From Candidatus Coatesiibacteriota bacterium (GTDB lineage Bacteria > RBG-13-66-14 > B26-G2 > JAUVZD01), in NCBI GenBank assembly GCA_030602715.1, contig JAUVZD010000011.1:47961-111960 (forward strand): DNA of 64,000 bases. Reading direction: 5' to 3'. A program made the translations under genes and the position numbers. The notes under the pieces are model-generated. The model searched no databases and had not been told where the DNA came from. It saw nothing but the letters and a program-made list of their open reading frames with translations. Below are positions 8,366 to 16,596 of the stretch, in pieces (the first letter of the stretch is position 1; each line of letters opens with the position of its first letter).

Positions 8366-9256
8366 TCAACCCCCACGACCGATAGCCTGAAGCAATTCCT
8401 CAACTATCTTATATTTGCCCACTACATTCACCCCGATACGAATATTCGGCTTTATCCCGGGACCATGGAAGTCCGAGCCGGCTGAAGCGACCAGGTCCAG
8501 TCTCCGGGCAAGGTTGAAGAAGGCGTTTTGCATAGCTCCATCGTGATAGGTGGACCAGACCTCCAATCCCACCATACCGTGCTCCTTCAGTTCGGCGATC
8601 AACCCGGCGTCCTTGCTGGGGTCAAACTTCTCGCCGGGGTGAGCCAGAACCGGAGCCCCTCCAATCTCCCTCAGCAGTTCTATCGCCCCGGTGGTGGAAA
8701 TTCGTTCTACATGACAGTATGCCGGCTTCCCCTCCTGCAGGAAATCCTTGTCAAAGTAGTAATAGGGCTGTTCAGCGCGCTCTCCACCCTCACGATAGGG
8801 AAGTAGCCTGGCGTCGCGGTCGTTGGCGGGGTTGTTGATGATAGCCATTCCAAATATGGGACCGACCGGCACCTTACCCCTGGCGTATCTCGCCACATCC
8901 GAATCGGTGAAGACGAAGCCCAACTGGCGCAGTCTTTCCGCCCGTAGCTTTGCCTGCTTCCTCTTTGCCGAATCCAGCCTGGAGAGCTCCTCCACCAATC
9001 TCTCCTCAAAGGGATCCATAAAATATCCCAGAAGGTGAACCGTCCTCTCGCCGAGTCTGGTGGTCATCTCCACTCCGCATATCAGCTCCGGATTTGAGCC
9101 ACCGGGGGGCGTCTGGAGATATGCCTCGGTGGTGTCGTGGTCGGTGATGGAGACGGCGCACAGCCCGGCGGCGGAAGCCAATTGCAGAAGCTCGGCGGGA
9201 GGGACCTCGCCGTCGCTGGAGACCGAACTATGTAAATGTAGGTCTACGAGCTCCAT
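8366..9256 (-). CDS. PHP domain metal-dependent phosphoesterase (TrpH-like)
   Basis: 296 aa. The polymerase-and-histidinol-phosphatase fold is shown by the metal ligands in VDLHLHSSVSSDGEVPP, SITDHDTTEA, VLAHPGEKF and AGSDFHGP. Relatives include the 3',5'-nucleoside bisphosphate phosphatase RnmM/TrpH, though the insertion around residues 130-190 differs from a plain TrpH. The start at 9256 is chosen because the promoter's predicted transcription start (about 9314) lies downstream of the earlier in-frame Met codons at 9322 and 9367. Forms an operon with the downstream Ppx/GppA gene, which suggests a joint role in nucleotide or phosphate turnover. Confidence 0.87.
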   Translation of the reverse strand: MELVDLHLHSSVSSDGEVPPAELLQLASAAGLCAVSITDHDTTEAYLQTPPGGSNPELICGVEMTTRLGERTVHLLGYFMDPFEERLVEELSRLDSAKRKQAKLRAERLRQLGFVFTDSDVARYARGKVPVGPIFGMAIINNPANDRDARLLPYREGGERAEQPYYYFDKDFLQEGKPAYCHVERISTTGAIELLREIGGAPVLAHPGEKFDPSKDAGLIAELKEHGMVGLEVWSTYHDGAMQNAFFNLARRLDLVASAGSDFHGPGIKPNIRIGVNVVGKYKIVEELLQAIGRGG

Positions 9257-9320
9257 TAGAATATCTGAAACTTGTAAATGTTTGTCATCATCAAGGGATA
9301 ATGTAATTATTATTCTTGCC

Positions 9321-9349
9321 ATTTTACCACCAACTTGCCACCGTGTCAA
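9321..9349 (-). promoter_or_regulatory. Promoter of PHP-ppx/gppA operon
   Basis: Minus strand TTGACA (9349-9344), 17-base spacer, TAAAAT (9326-9321). It fixes the PHP start downstream of 9314. Confidence 0.85.
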
Positions 9350-9360
9350 GATTTTAGATT

Positions 9361-9475
9361 GTGGCAAGCAACAGTATTCGGTAGCCGACCTCCGGCTTCA
9401 GCTCATCGTTAGCGGTCTATGGCTGAGACCGGGATTCTGCTCAGGGAGATTTCCATCTATAGAATAAGCTAAAAG
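9361..9475. other. Gene-free stretch with two tight hairpins
   Basis: Between divergent promoters lies a non-coding stretch with AGCCG/CGGCT (9383-9397) and CGGTCT/AGACCG (9413-9431) hairpins. It could be a small RNA or upstream regulatory DNA; it does not match riboswitch, 6S, SRP or tmRNA consensus that I know. The rest up to 9531 shows nothing. Confidence 0.25.
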
Positions 9476-9531
9476 TAGCAGTTCCAATCTTCATCATCTA
9501 CCACACCCTCCAGCTTTCCCCGCCTACCAAT

Positions 9532-9560
9532 TTGCCTTTTCCCCCATTTCGGGTTATACT
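9532..9560 (+). promoter_or_regulatory. Promoter of the DUF6599-like/DUF362/polyferredoxin operon
   Basis: TTGCCT (9532-9537), 17-base spacer, TATACT (9555-9560), about 100 bases before the first gene. Confidence 0.75.
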
Positions 9561-9664
9561 AATGAGGGAAATTTTAACCGCATCCTTATGCCCCCAACAC
9601 CTTAAATAGTAACCGGCAGCCCGATTATGAACACTACTACCTTCGCCACCCCGCAGGGGTGAGC

Positions 9665-10162
9665 ATGCTTACATCCGCCAGAACCTGCAAAGCAAAAAGA
9701 CTCCCGGTCGCAGGTGTATTTGCAGGTCTACTCATCATCTGTCTCGCTGTAGTGCCGGCACAGGGAGGTTTTTTGTCCTTCCCTGATGAACTGGTCGGCT
9801 ACGAAAAAGAGGAGACAGAGAGGTTCTATCCGGGGGAGGAAGGTCTCTGGGAATATCTAAACGGCGGAGCCAACCGGTTCATTGATGCGGGGGCTACAGC
9901 TCTAGCCGTCGCCTACTATCAGAAGGGGGAGGACGAGTTCTCTCTGGTAATACTCTCCTGCGCTGATGGGGGGCGCCAGGTTCTGGAAAGCGTCTATGAG
10001 GACTACAGCACCGACGGGCTCGGAGAGGGAAGTCTTATCGGTGAGGGCTCCATCGTCTTCTGCCGGGGGACATATCTGGTCATGCTGACCGCCTACAGCG
10101 ACGGTTCCCGAAGGGAGCTGACCGTTGTGGCTGAAAGAGTTGATGAACTGCTCTTCAGATAA
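9665..10162 (+). CDS. Exported DUF6599-like protein
   Basis: 165 aa. A long signal peptide (residues 1-36, LPVAGVFAGLLIICLAVVPA core) precedes a roughly 130-residue domain with ERFYPGEEGLWEYLNGGANR and a following Ala-rich beta segment, resembling the DUF6599 pattern in which a 'LYEYINGAAE'-type motif is central; assignment is by motif memory only. AGGGG precedes the ATG; an in-frame GTG two codons earlier overlaps that site. It is the first gene of an operon with DUF362 and a polyferredoxin (46 and 12 base gaps), so it probably works in the cell envelope with them. Confidence 0.7.
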   Translation: MLTSARTCKAKRLPVAGVFAGLLIICLAVVPAQGGFLSFPDELVGYEKEETERFYPGEEGLWEYLNGGANRFIDAGATALAVAYYQKGEDEFSLVILSCADGGRQVLESVYEDYSTDGLGEGSLIGEGSIVFCRGTYLVMLTAYSDGSRRELTVVAERVDELLFR

Positions 10163-10208
10163 TAGAATTCAACCTCCAATATTCATTTGAGGGATAAAGG
10201 AGGGAAAG

Positions 10209-11192
10209 ATGGGAAATTTCGTAAACGGCTACCTCTACGATTTCAACTGGAAGCAGTCTCGCAGGGATTTTCTGAAGACCCTGGGCACCGCCGGCATAGG
10301 AGCACTCTGCGGCGGTCTTTTAGGCTGTAAGAGGGGGGATTCTTCCGGTGAGGTGATAACCGTTGAGGAACCCAAGACGGGGGAGCTGACCGAGGGGCTG
10401 GTGGTGGTTACCGGGCGGGATTACCGGGCCATGGTTCGTCGGGGCTTGGAGGCAATGGGGGGACTCTCCAATCTGGTGCATGAGGGCGATGTGGTGGTAG
10501 TCAAACCCAACATCGCCTGGGACCGCACTGAAGAGCAGGCGGCAAACACCCACCCCGAGGTGGTCGCCGAGCTGGTCAAGCAGTGTGTCGCCTGTCGGGC
10601 GGAGAAGGTGCGGGTCTTTGACTACCCCTGCAACGACGCCCGCAGAACCTATGTGCGAAGCGGTATCGCCTCCGCCGCCGAAGCCGAGGGAGCTTCCGTC
10701 TCCTTCATAGACGAGGAGCGTTTTGTGGAGGTGGCAATTCCTGGAGGCGTCGCCCTGGATAGCTTCCTCTACTACCAGGACTGCATGGACGCCAATGTGA
10801 TTATAAATGTCCCCATTGCCAAGGACCACAGCCTTACCAAACTGACCCTGGGCTTCAAGAACCTGATGGGGGTGATCGGCGGAAACCGGGGAAAGTGGCA
10901 CAGCGGTATAGGGGAGAAGCTGGTGGACTTGTGGACCGTGGTGCGCCCCCAACTGACGGTGATAGACGCCACCCGCATCCTTGTAGCCAACGGACCTACC
11001 GGCGGAGACCTGGCAGATGTTAAAATAATGAATACCATTATCCTCTCCACCGACCCGGTAGCTGTTGATGCCCACGCCGCCACCCTCTTCAACATAGACC
11101 CGGAGGACATCTACTGCATCAAAGAGGGCTACCAGCGGGGGCTGGGGGAGATTGACCTCACCAAAGTCAACATTGAGCGGATAGCGGTCTAA
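10209..11192 (+). CDS. DUF362 domain protein with Tat signal
   Basis: 327 aa. The N-terminus has the twin-arginine motif SRRDFLKTLG (residues 18-27) followed by a hydrophobic, Gly-rich stretch ending GGLLGCKRG, which could also act as a lipobox, so export of a folded, probably cofactor-bearing protein is predicted. The body matches DUF362: VVVKPNIAWDR near residue 97, HPEVVAELVKQC, INVPIAKDHSLTKLTLGFKN with a metal-ligand-like His, and ATRILVANGPTGG. DUF362 proteins often accompany Fe-S proteins; the reaction is unknown. Strong AAAGGAGG site. The next gene starts 12 bases on. Confidence 0.9.
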   Translation: MGNFVNGYLYDFNWKQSRRDFLKTLGTAGIGALCGGLLGCKRGDSSGEVITVEEPKTGELTEGLVVVTGRDYRAMVRRGLEAMGGLSNLVHEGDVVVVKPNIAWDRTEEQAANTHPEVVAELVKQCVACRAEKVRVFDYPCNDARRTYVRSGIASAAEAEGASVSFIDEERFVEVAIPGGVALDSFLYYQDCMDANVIINVPIAKDHSLTKLTLGFKNLMGVIGGNRGKWHSGIGEKLVDLWTVVRPQLTVIDATRILVANGPTGGDLADVKIMNTIILSTDPVAVDAHAATLFNIDPEDIYCIKEGYQRGLGEIDLTKVNIERIAV

Positions 11193-11204
11193 CGGGGTCT
11201 CACC

Positions 11205-12788
11205 TTGACCGGAAAAACCAAGCCCAAAGGCAACAAGATGTGCCTCATCTGGCTGCGCCGCTTAACCCAGCTTTTCAGCCTGGCTTTCTTTCTCTATCTC
11301 ATCGGTCGCAACAGCTACCCCCTGGACTTTCCCATCCCCCCAGAGCTCTTCTCCCGCCTCTCGCCGCTTACCGCACTCACCGCCTCCATCTCCGCCCGCA
11401 GTCTGCTCACCCCCTTCTGGCCGGCGCTGTTCATCCTGGTCTCCGCCCTCATCCTGGGTAGAGCCTTCTGCGGCTGGGTCTGCCCCCTGGGCAGCACCAT
11501 TGACATAACCGACAAACTCCTCCCCGGATGCAAGGAGAAGCCCGGCGATAAGCCCTCCCCCGCCTCTCGGGTAAAATATCTCATCCTCATCGGGGGAATC
11601 TCCGCCTCCCTCCTGGGGGTGCAACTGGTGGGCTACCTGGACCCGCTGAGCATAGCCCCCCGCTCCTACATCATGGGCATACTCGCCCCCCTGGAGCTCC
11701 TCACCCGATGGCTGCTTTCGGTAGCAAAGGGCGTTGGGTGGCTCTCCCCCATCGCAAGTCCGCTATCCTCCTTCGCCAACAAACATATCTTCTCCTTCCT
11801 TGCGCCCAACTTCCCCCACTGGTATGTCCACACCCTGGTGATATTGGGAATAGCCCTCCTGGCTCTGTGGCGCAGGCGGGGATTCTGCCGTATGCTCTGT
11901 CCCCTGGGGGCGCTTCTGGGAACGGTCTCCCGACTCGCCCCAATGGGTCGGACGGTGGATGCGGAGAGGTGCAAGGATTGCGGCACCTGCCCGGCTGAGT
12001 GCAAGATGGGGGCTATTGCCGGGGACGGGGTGGGGACCTTCGGCGGGGAGTGCATCCTCTGCCTGAACTGCCGTAGTAGCTGTCGCTTGGATGCGGTCCA
12101 TTTCAATTTTGCCAGCCCCTTCATCCGCAGGAAGGAGGAGCAGGAACTTGCCTCCGCAGGACCCAGTAGAAGAGCCTTCATCGCCAGTATCGGCACCGGG
12201 CTGGTCCTTGCCGCCCCCAGAGCTCTTGGAGCGGACCTGTTCCTCCCCAAAAAGAAGAACAACGCGCCCCTCCGTCCCCCGGGAGCACTCCCCGAGGAGC
12301 GATTTCTGGGCGCCTGCATCCGCTGCGGTCAATGTATGCGAGTCTGTCCCACCTGGGGACTTCAGCCCACCCTTCTGGAGGCTGGCTTGGCGGGGATGTT
12401 CTCCCCCCGGTTGGTGCCCCGCATCGGCTACTGTGAGTATAATTGCAACCTGTGCGGGCGGGTCTGCTCCAGCGGGGCTATTCGGGAACTGCCCCTGGAG
12501 GAGAAGCAGATATTCGTAATCGGTTTGGCGGTGATAGACCGCAACCGCTGCCTTCCCTGGGCGAAGAACGAGGAGTGTCTGGTCTGCGAGGAGGTCTGCC
12601 CGGTTCCGCAAAAGGCTATCGTCCTCAAGGGCGGGGGTAAGAGAAAGGGAAAGGGCGGTAAGAGAGTGGCAAGACCGGTGGTTGTTGGGGACCTGTGCAT
12701 CGGCTGTGGGATTTGCGAGAACCGCTGTCCGCTGGAGGGAAAGTCGGCTATCGTTGTGGAGGTGGGAATGGTGGGGGGTGATTCGTAA
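11205..12788 (+). CDS. Membrane 4Fe-4S protein: NapH-like domain fused to a Tat-type polyferredoxin
   Basis: 527 aa from a TTG start; an ATG at 11238 is an alternative. Residues 1-240 form a NapH/NosR-like membrane part with the paired motifs FCGWVCPLG and CRMLCPLG. Two 4Fe-4S sets follow (CKDCGTCPAECKMG, CILCLNCRSSC). At about residue 324 an internal twin-arginine stretch (SRRAFIASIG) plus hydrophobic helix begins what looks like a NapG-type periplasmic polyferredoxin (CIRCGQCMRVCPTWG, CNLCGRVCSSG, CLVCEEVCP, CIGCGICENRCPLEG). Likely passes electrons from quinol or a soluble donor across the membrane to the DUF362 partner. The order of domains is seen; direction of electron flow is inferred. 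Confidence 0.88.
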   Translation: MTGKTKPKGNKMCLIWLRRLTQLFSLAFFLYLIGRNSYPLDFPIPPELFSRLSPLTALTASISARSLLTPFWPALFILVSALILGRAFCGWVCPLGSTIDITDKLLPGCKEKPGDKPSPASRVKYLILIGGISASLLGVQLVGYLDPLSIAPRSYIMGILAPLELLTRWLLSVAKGVGWLSPIASPLSSFANKHIFSFLAPNFPHWYVHTLVILGIALLALWRRRGFCRMLCPLGALLGTVSRLAPMGRTVDAERCKDCGTCPAECKMGAIAGDGVGTFGGECILCLNCRSSCRLDAVHFNFASPFIRRKEEQELASAGPSRRAFIASIGTGLVLAAPRALGADLFLPKKKNNAPLRPPGALPEERFLGACIRCGQCMRVCPTWGLQPTLLEAGLAGMFSPRLVPRIGYCEYNCNLCGRVCSSGAIRELPLEEKQIFVIGLAVIDRNRCLPWAKNEECLVCEEVCPVPQKAIVLKGGGKRKGKGGKRVARPVVVGDLCIGCGICENRCPLEGKSAIVVEVGMVGGDS

Positions 12789-12794
12789 CTACCT

Positions 12795-13829
12795 CTACTT
12801 CACATCATCCGTTGACCCAAAAGCCTCCACGGAGGGCGCAAACAGAGCCTTCACCTTACCCACGCTGATGGGCTGGATGCTGCCGATTGGATCACGACTG
12901 AGTATAGTCCCATTATCTCCAACTGCCCAAACATATTCACCCCATCTTGCAACACCATGTAAATCAAAATATACGGGACAATCTTCTATCTCCCAGCTTT
13001 GACCACCATCATAGCTAAACAGGATTGTCCCATTAGCTCCGACGCAAAATAAAGCCCAAGCGGGGCCTTGTATAGAGAATAAGTCCTCAGTTGTAGGAGT
13101 ATCCACCACATTCCAGCTAGCTCCGTCCCAAAGAATTATAGTCCCTGCCGCACCGCAAGCAACTGTTAAGTCGAAGTAGTCGTTAACATAGACACCATAT
13201 AAATCTTCAGTAGTAGGGGAAGATGGATATAGGCTCCATACCCCGTCCTCATAGTCTATAATTGTTCCTCCTGCACCTACAGCCCAGGTGCTGTTGGGAT
13301 TGTCATGGTCTCCGCATACAGAATAGAGGTCCTGACTAGTTGGAGATGATTCATAAAGTTCCCACTCTGGGGGGTCTTCGTCAGCGAAGATGATAGTTCC
13401 ATCCTCGCCTACAACGAAACCCACCTCGTTGTCATTTCTGGATATAGAAATTGAGTAAAGGTCTTTTGTTGTAGGTGAGTTATCGAATGTCCAAGAATGT
13501 TCTGAATAACAGATGATTATCCCTGATGTTCCAACTACATATTCATTAAACCAACCATAGCACTCTCCATACAAGTCTTCCGATGTTGGCGGGGAAATAT
13601 CTTGCCATTCAGGATCGTAATCAGAACATAGTGGATACAAACATTCCAGAACTACCCCATTATCTCCGACGGCAAAAACCCCTCCAATGTCAATAAAATT
13701 CAAATCCTCTTCGGTTAGGTCGTGTTCATAGACCCACCAGTAATCTGAAAAAGCTGGCGATGATAGGAGAACCCCGGACACAAAAAAGAGCACCATTAAT
13801 GTAGGTGCGAAGATAGAAAGCGCCTTCAC
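12795..13829 (-). CDS. Secreted seven-repeat beta-propeller protein
   Basis: 344 aa. GTG at 13829 is taken as the start because AAAGGAGG precedes it; an in-frame TTG six codons earlier contains the site. Residues 1-30 are a signal peptide ending LSSPAFSDYW. The mature chain is about seven imperfect repeats of 38-45 residues, each with a [W/F]xVGxxGTII strand pair and most with a PTTEDLYG[V/S] loop (DLYSI, DLYSV, DLYGV, DLFSI, DLHGV). This is the pattern of BNR/Ycf48-like propellers, seven blades. It has Trp/Tyr-rich, acidic surface residues. Function unknown, probably extracellular or outer-surface. Its stop is 7 bases from the convergent polyferredoxin stop. Confidence 0.75.
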   Translation of the reverse strand: MKALSIFAPTLMVLFFVSGVLLSSPAFSDYWWVYEHDLTEEDLNFIDIGGVFAVGDNGVVLECLYPLCSDYDPEWQDISPPTSEDLYGECYGWFNEYVVGTSGIIICYSEHSWTFDNSPTTKDLYSISISRNDNEVGFVVGEDGTIIFADEDPPEWELYESSPTSQDLYSVCGDHDNPNSTWAVGAGGTIIDYEDGVWSLYPSSPTTEDLYGVYVNDYFDLTVACGAAGTIILWDGASWNVVDTPTTEDLFSIQGPAWALFCVGANGTILFSYDGGQSWEIEDCPVYFDLHGVARWGEYVWAVGDNGTILSRDPIGSIQPISVGKVKALFAPSVEAFGSTDDVK

Positions 13830-13970
13830 CTTGTCCTCCTTTATCAATAATTGATTGGATATTAACTTTTATAATGACATTGAAATCGCATGAATCATAA
13901 CACAATTCCAGCCTGCGTCAAGAAAAAAAATGCATATATTTTGGGGTTTTTTCCTTCTTTCGCAAATCCC

Positions 13971-14480
13971 CTACCCTCCCCCACTCAACCGCGCATACAA
14001 CTCCCCCTCCAGCTCCTTGATTATCTCCTCGTCGCTCTCTATGTCCTCCAAAAGGCGCACCGCCCGCTCCCCCTGGGCGTAGTCGCCCATCCCCACATAG
14101 TCGGCTATGGCTCGGATGAAGGCCTGGTAGCGCTCAAAGTTGCGCCCCTGCCGTTTCAATATCTCCGCAAAGAGCCGGTCATCACAATCCGGGATGATGG
14201 AAAGCCTTCCGTAAAGCTCCTCCACCAGCAGGGCAATTTCCTCCATCTCCTCCATGAACTCGGCGGGCTCCATCTCCCCCCCCTCAGCCGCCGTCTGAAG
14301 CCCCTCAGCCTCCACCATATAGCCCTGCAATATGGTCTCCAGGGTCTTGGCCTCTATCCAGCTCTCCAGAATATCCGCCTCCACTCCACCGACAGCCCGA
14401 CCGGCGCTAAGCGAGAGAAGGGCGAGGAGAGCGAGGGAGACTATTATTGTCCATCTGGTAAGGTTCTTTTCCCTATGCAT
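13971..14480 (-). CDS. Secreted helical protein, unknown
   Basis: 169 aa. ATG at 14480 with GGGAAGG upstream; an in-frame Met 11 codons earlier lacks a site. Signal peptide residues 1-32 (LTRWTIIVSLALLALLSLS core). The remainder is predicted to be almost entirely alpha-helical and acidic (EGGEMEPAEFMEEMEEIALL, LLEDIESDEEIIKELEGEL), with only two Pro and one Cys. No family recognised. It is divergently oriented from the metallohydrolase gene. Confidence 0.65.
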   Translation of the reverse strand: MHREKNLTRWTIIVSLALLALLSLSAGRAVGGVEADILESWIEAKTLETILQGYMVEAEGLQTAAEGGEMEPAEFMEEMEEIALLVEELYGRLSIIPDCDDRLFAEILKRQGRNFERYQAFIRAIADYVGMGDYAQGERAVRLLEDIESDEEIIKELEGELYARLSGGG

Positions 14481-14580
14481 TGTCACCTTCCCGGAGAAAT
14501 CATCCGGCGTCATTATATCATAAAAGTTCCCCCTTCATTTCCCCAAGCAGTCCCATCCGCCGACCAAAACTCAATTTTCC

Positions 14581-14610
14581 TTGCCTGCTTGCGAACTCTT
14601 ATGTTATAAT
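14581..14610 (+). promoter_or_regulatory. Promoter of metallohydrolase-fumarase pair
   Basis: TTGCCT (14581-14586), 18-base spacer, TATAAT (14605-14610), about 50 bases before the AGGAGG site of the next gene. Confidence 0.75.
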
Positions 14611-14665
14611 TTTCACCAATTTCCCCCTCCAACATACTTCCCATCAGCAACAGGAGGATTCATAT

Positions 14666-15328
14666 ATGAAAATCAAATGGTATGGACATTCCGCCTGGGG
14701 CATCACCTCCGCCGACGGAACCACCATCATCACCGACCCCTACGAAGCCGGCTCCTACGACGGTGCGGTGGGCTACGCCCCCATAAGCGACTCCGCCGAT
14801 GTCATCCTCGCCACTCACGAGCATCCGGACCACTACGGCGTGGGTGCAATCCCCGGCAACCCGGAGGTATTCCTGGGCGCAGGCAAATACAGATTCAACC
14901 AGTATGAATTTGAGGCGCTGGCCAGCTTCCACGACGAAAGCGGGGGCAGCGAGCGGGGTCCCAACGCCATCTTCCTCTTTGAGGTGGATGGGGTCAAGAT
15001 GGCTCACCTGGGCGACCAGGGCATCTATCCCCCCGAGGAGATTATGGAGAAGTTAAAGGGCGTGGAGGTGGTCTTCATCCCCACAGGCGGTCATTTCACC
15101 ATTGACGCCCAGACTGCGGTGAAGATAATTGACGCCTTAGCCCCCAGGGTGGTCTTCCCCATGCACTACAAGACCGATGTGCTGGGCTTTCCCATCGCCC
15201 CGATGGACGATTTCGTCAAGCTCTTCGGTGAGGATAGGGTCAAGCGCTTTGACGATTGCCAACTGGAGCTTACCAAGGAGACCCTGCCGGAAAAGACCGA
15301 GGCTTGGGTCTGCAGTTACGCAAAATAA
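14666..15328 (+). CDS. MBL-fold metal-dependent hydrolase (UlaG-like)
   Basis: 220 aa. Metallo-beta-lactamase fold of the UlaG/YtnP branch: N-terminal KIKWYGHSAWGI, the metal motif THEHPDHYG (residues 52-60), GDQGIYPPEE near residue 117, PTGGHFTIDA near residue 137 and FPMHYKTD near residue 165. Relatives are cytoplasmic hydrolases of small phosphorylated or lactone substrates, often annotated without known substrate. AGGAGG sits 8 bases before the ATG; a longer in-frame reading extends through the promoter and is not used. Fumarase alpha follows after 40 bases, probably in the same transcript. Confidence 0.88.
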   Translation: MKIKWYGHSAWGITSADGTTIITDPYEAGSYDGAVGYAPISDSADVILATHEHPDHYGVGAIPGNPEVFLGAGKYRFNQYEFEALASFHDESGGSERGPNAIFLFEVDGVKMAHLGDQGIYPPEEIMEKLKGVEVVFIPTGGHFTIDAQTAVKIIDALAPRVVFPMHYKTDVLGFPIAPMDDFVKLFGEDRVKRFDDCQLELTKETLPEKTEAWVCSYAK

Positions 15329-15368
15329 CCCCAATTTCAAATAGGCACTTTAAGAAAGGAGATTTCAA

Positions 15369-16208
15369 GTGCGCGTTATCAAGGCTGAGGAGTTAACTCC
15401 GATAATCAAGAAACTGTGTATGGACTCCAACTACTTCCTGGACGACGACCTCATCAATGTCCTCAAGAAGGCGGTGGATGAAGAGGATTCCCCGGCGGGC
15501 AAGGAGGTTCTGGAGAAGATTCTGGAGAACGCCGAGATTGCCGCCCGTGATGAGGTAGCCGCCTGCCAGGACACCGGCTTTACCGTTGTATTCATGGACA
15601 TCGGCGAGGATGTCTTCTTTGAGGGAAGCATCAACGAAGCCATAAACGAGGGCGTCCGCCAGGGCTACACCGATGGCTATCTGCGCAAGTCCATTCTGGA
15701 CGATGCCCTGCGGCGCAAAAACACCGGCGACAACACCCCGGCGATAATCCACATCCGGGAGGTGCCCGGCGACAAGGTGCACATCACCATAGCGCCCAAG
15801 GGCGGCGGCGCCGAGAACATGTCCACGGTCAAGATGCTCTCTCCGGCGGCTGGCGAGGACGGCGTGGTGCAGGCGGTGGTGGACCAGGTCTCCCAGGCGG
15901 GAGCCAACCCCTGCCCGCCGGTCATAGTCGGCGTGGGGCTGGGAGGAACATTTGAGATGGCGGCTCTCAACGCCAAGCGAGCCCTGCTTCGTCCCCTGGG
16001 CACCTTCAGCGACGATGAGGAGACCGCCCGCATAGAGAAGCGTATGCTCACCGAGATAAACAAGCTGGGCATCGGTCCTCAGGGCTTCGGCGGGCGGGTG
16101 ACCTGCCTGGGCGTCTTCATTGAGCGCTATCCCTGCCACATCGCCTCCCTTTCGTGCGGGATAAACATCAACTGCCACTCCTCCCGCCACAAGGAAGCGG
16201 TGCTGTAA
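15369..16208 (+). CDS. Fumarate hydratase, class I, alpha subunit
   Basis: 279 aa, normal for the alpha subunit of the two-subunit 4Fe-4S fumarase/tartrate dehydratase family. Interconverts fumarate and malate together with a beta subunit. Cluster-ligand Cys candidates are seen in ACQDTGF (residue 63), NPCPPVIVGVG (residue 180) and the C-terminal CGININCHSSRH region; KGGGAENMS and GPQGFGG are family hallmarks. Start GTG with AAAGGAG eight bases upstream. The beta subunit gene, usually immediately downstream, is absent here: two tRNA genes follow. It must be encoded elsewhere if the enzyme is active. Confidence 0.93.
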   Translation: MRVIKAEELTPIIKKLCMDSNYFLDDDLINVLKKAVDEEDSPAGKEVLEKILENAEIAARDEVAACQDTGFTVVFMDIGEDVFFEGSINEAINEGVRQGYTDGYLRKSILDDALRRKNTGDNTPAIIHIREVPGDKVHITIAPKGGGAENMSTVKMLSPAAGEDGVVQAVVDQVSQAGANPCPPVIVGVGLGGTFEMAALNAKRALLRPLGTFSDDEETARIEKRMLTEINKLGIGPQGFGGRVTCLGVFIERYPCHIASLSCGININCHSSRHKEAVL

Positions 16209-16267
16209 GGGGTTCAACGGCGGAGTTTGCGCAAAGGGAGAACAAGCCGTCAAGTTCCGCTTTTCCC

Positions 16268-16296
16268 TTGACCGAGGGCGGGAATCCTGGTAGAAT
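16268..16296 (+). promoter_or_regulatory. Promoter of tRNA-Met/tRNA-Val
   Basis: TTGACC (16268-16273), 17-base spacer, TAGAAT (16291-16296), 23 bases before tRNA-Met. Confidence 0.75.
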
Positions 16297-16318
16297 ATTT
16301 ATTTGGCGGGATAAATAA

Positions 16319-16391
16319 GGGCCCATAGCTCAGCTGGCAGAGCTACCGGCTCATAACCGGTTGGTCTCAGGTTCGAATCCTGATGGGCCCA
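16319..16391 (+). tRNA. tRNA-Met (CAT)
   Basis: 73 bases. Acceptor GGGCCCA/TGGGCCC, D arm GCTC/GAGC, anticodon stem CCGGC...CCGG with loop CTCATAA, T arm CAGG/CCTG with TTCGAAT. The G1-C72 pair argues against the initiator. A CAT anticodon could also belong to a lysidine-modified tRNA-Ile2. CCA is not encoded. Confidence 0.95.
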
Positions 16392-16414
16392 AAGTGATAA
16401 AAGTTTGGCATTTA

Positions 16415-16487
16415 GGGCGGATAGCTCAGTCGGTAGAGCGCTGCTTTCACAGAGCAGAAGTCGCAGGTTCGAGCCCTGTTCCGCCCA
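16415..16487 (+). tRNA. tRNA-Val (CAC)
   Basis: 73 bases. Acceptor GGGCGGA/TCCGCCC, anticodon stem CTGCT/AGCAG with loop TTCACAG giving anticodon CAC, T arm GCAGG/CCTGT. CCA not encoded. Its 3' 38 bases are repeated exactly at 17314-17351, marking it as the attachment site of the insert that follows. Confidence 0.95.
16450..16487 (+). repeat. Direct repeat copy 1 (attL-like, within tRNA-Val)
   Basis: 38 bases from the anticodon loop to the discriminator base of tRNA-Val, identical to 17314-17351. With three mismatches the match extends a further 9 bases upstream. The tRNA gene itself remains whole. Confidence 0.9.
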
Positions 16488-16596
16488 TTATTTATGGTAT
16501 ATGCTAATAGCTTTTATTCTGGGTAAGTTTGTGGGGGTAAGTAATTGTGCTGAATGAGATAGGAATAAAAGCGGGATGGTTTTTTGGGGAGACAAA

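Noticed and set aside
9361..9475. Known riboswitch, 6S or SRP RNA
   Set aside because: None of the conserved cores I know could be found on either strand.
11763..12611. 282-codon open frame on the minus strand opposite the polyferredoxin gene
   Set aside because: It is an antisense shadow of GC-rich Cys/Gly codons, has no ribosome site and no family features.
15393..16253. 286-codon minus-strand frame opposite fumarase alpha
   Set aside because: Mirror of a well-supported gene; no start signal and Val/Gly/Ala-His bias typical of antisense frames.
16319..16391. Initiator tRNA for the CAT anticodon
   Set aside because: Position 1 pairs normally (G-C), whereas initiators usually have a mismatch there.
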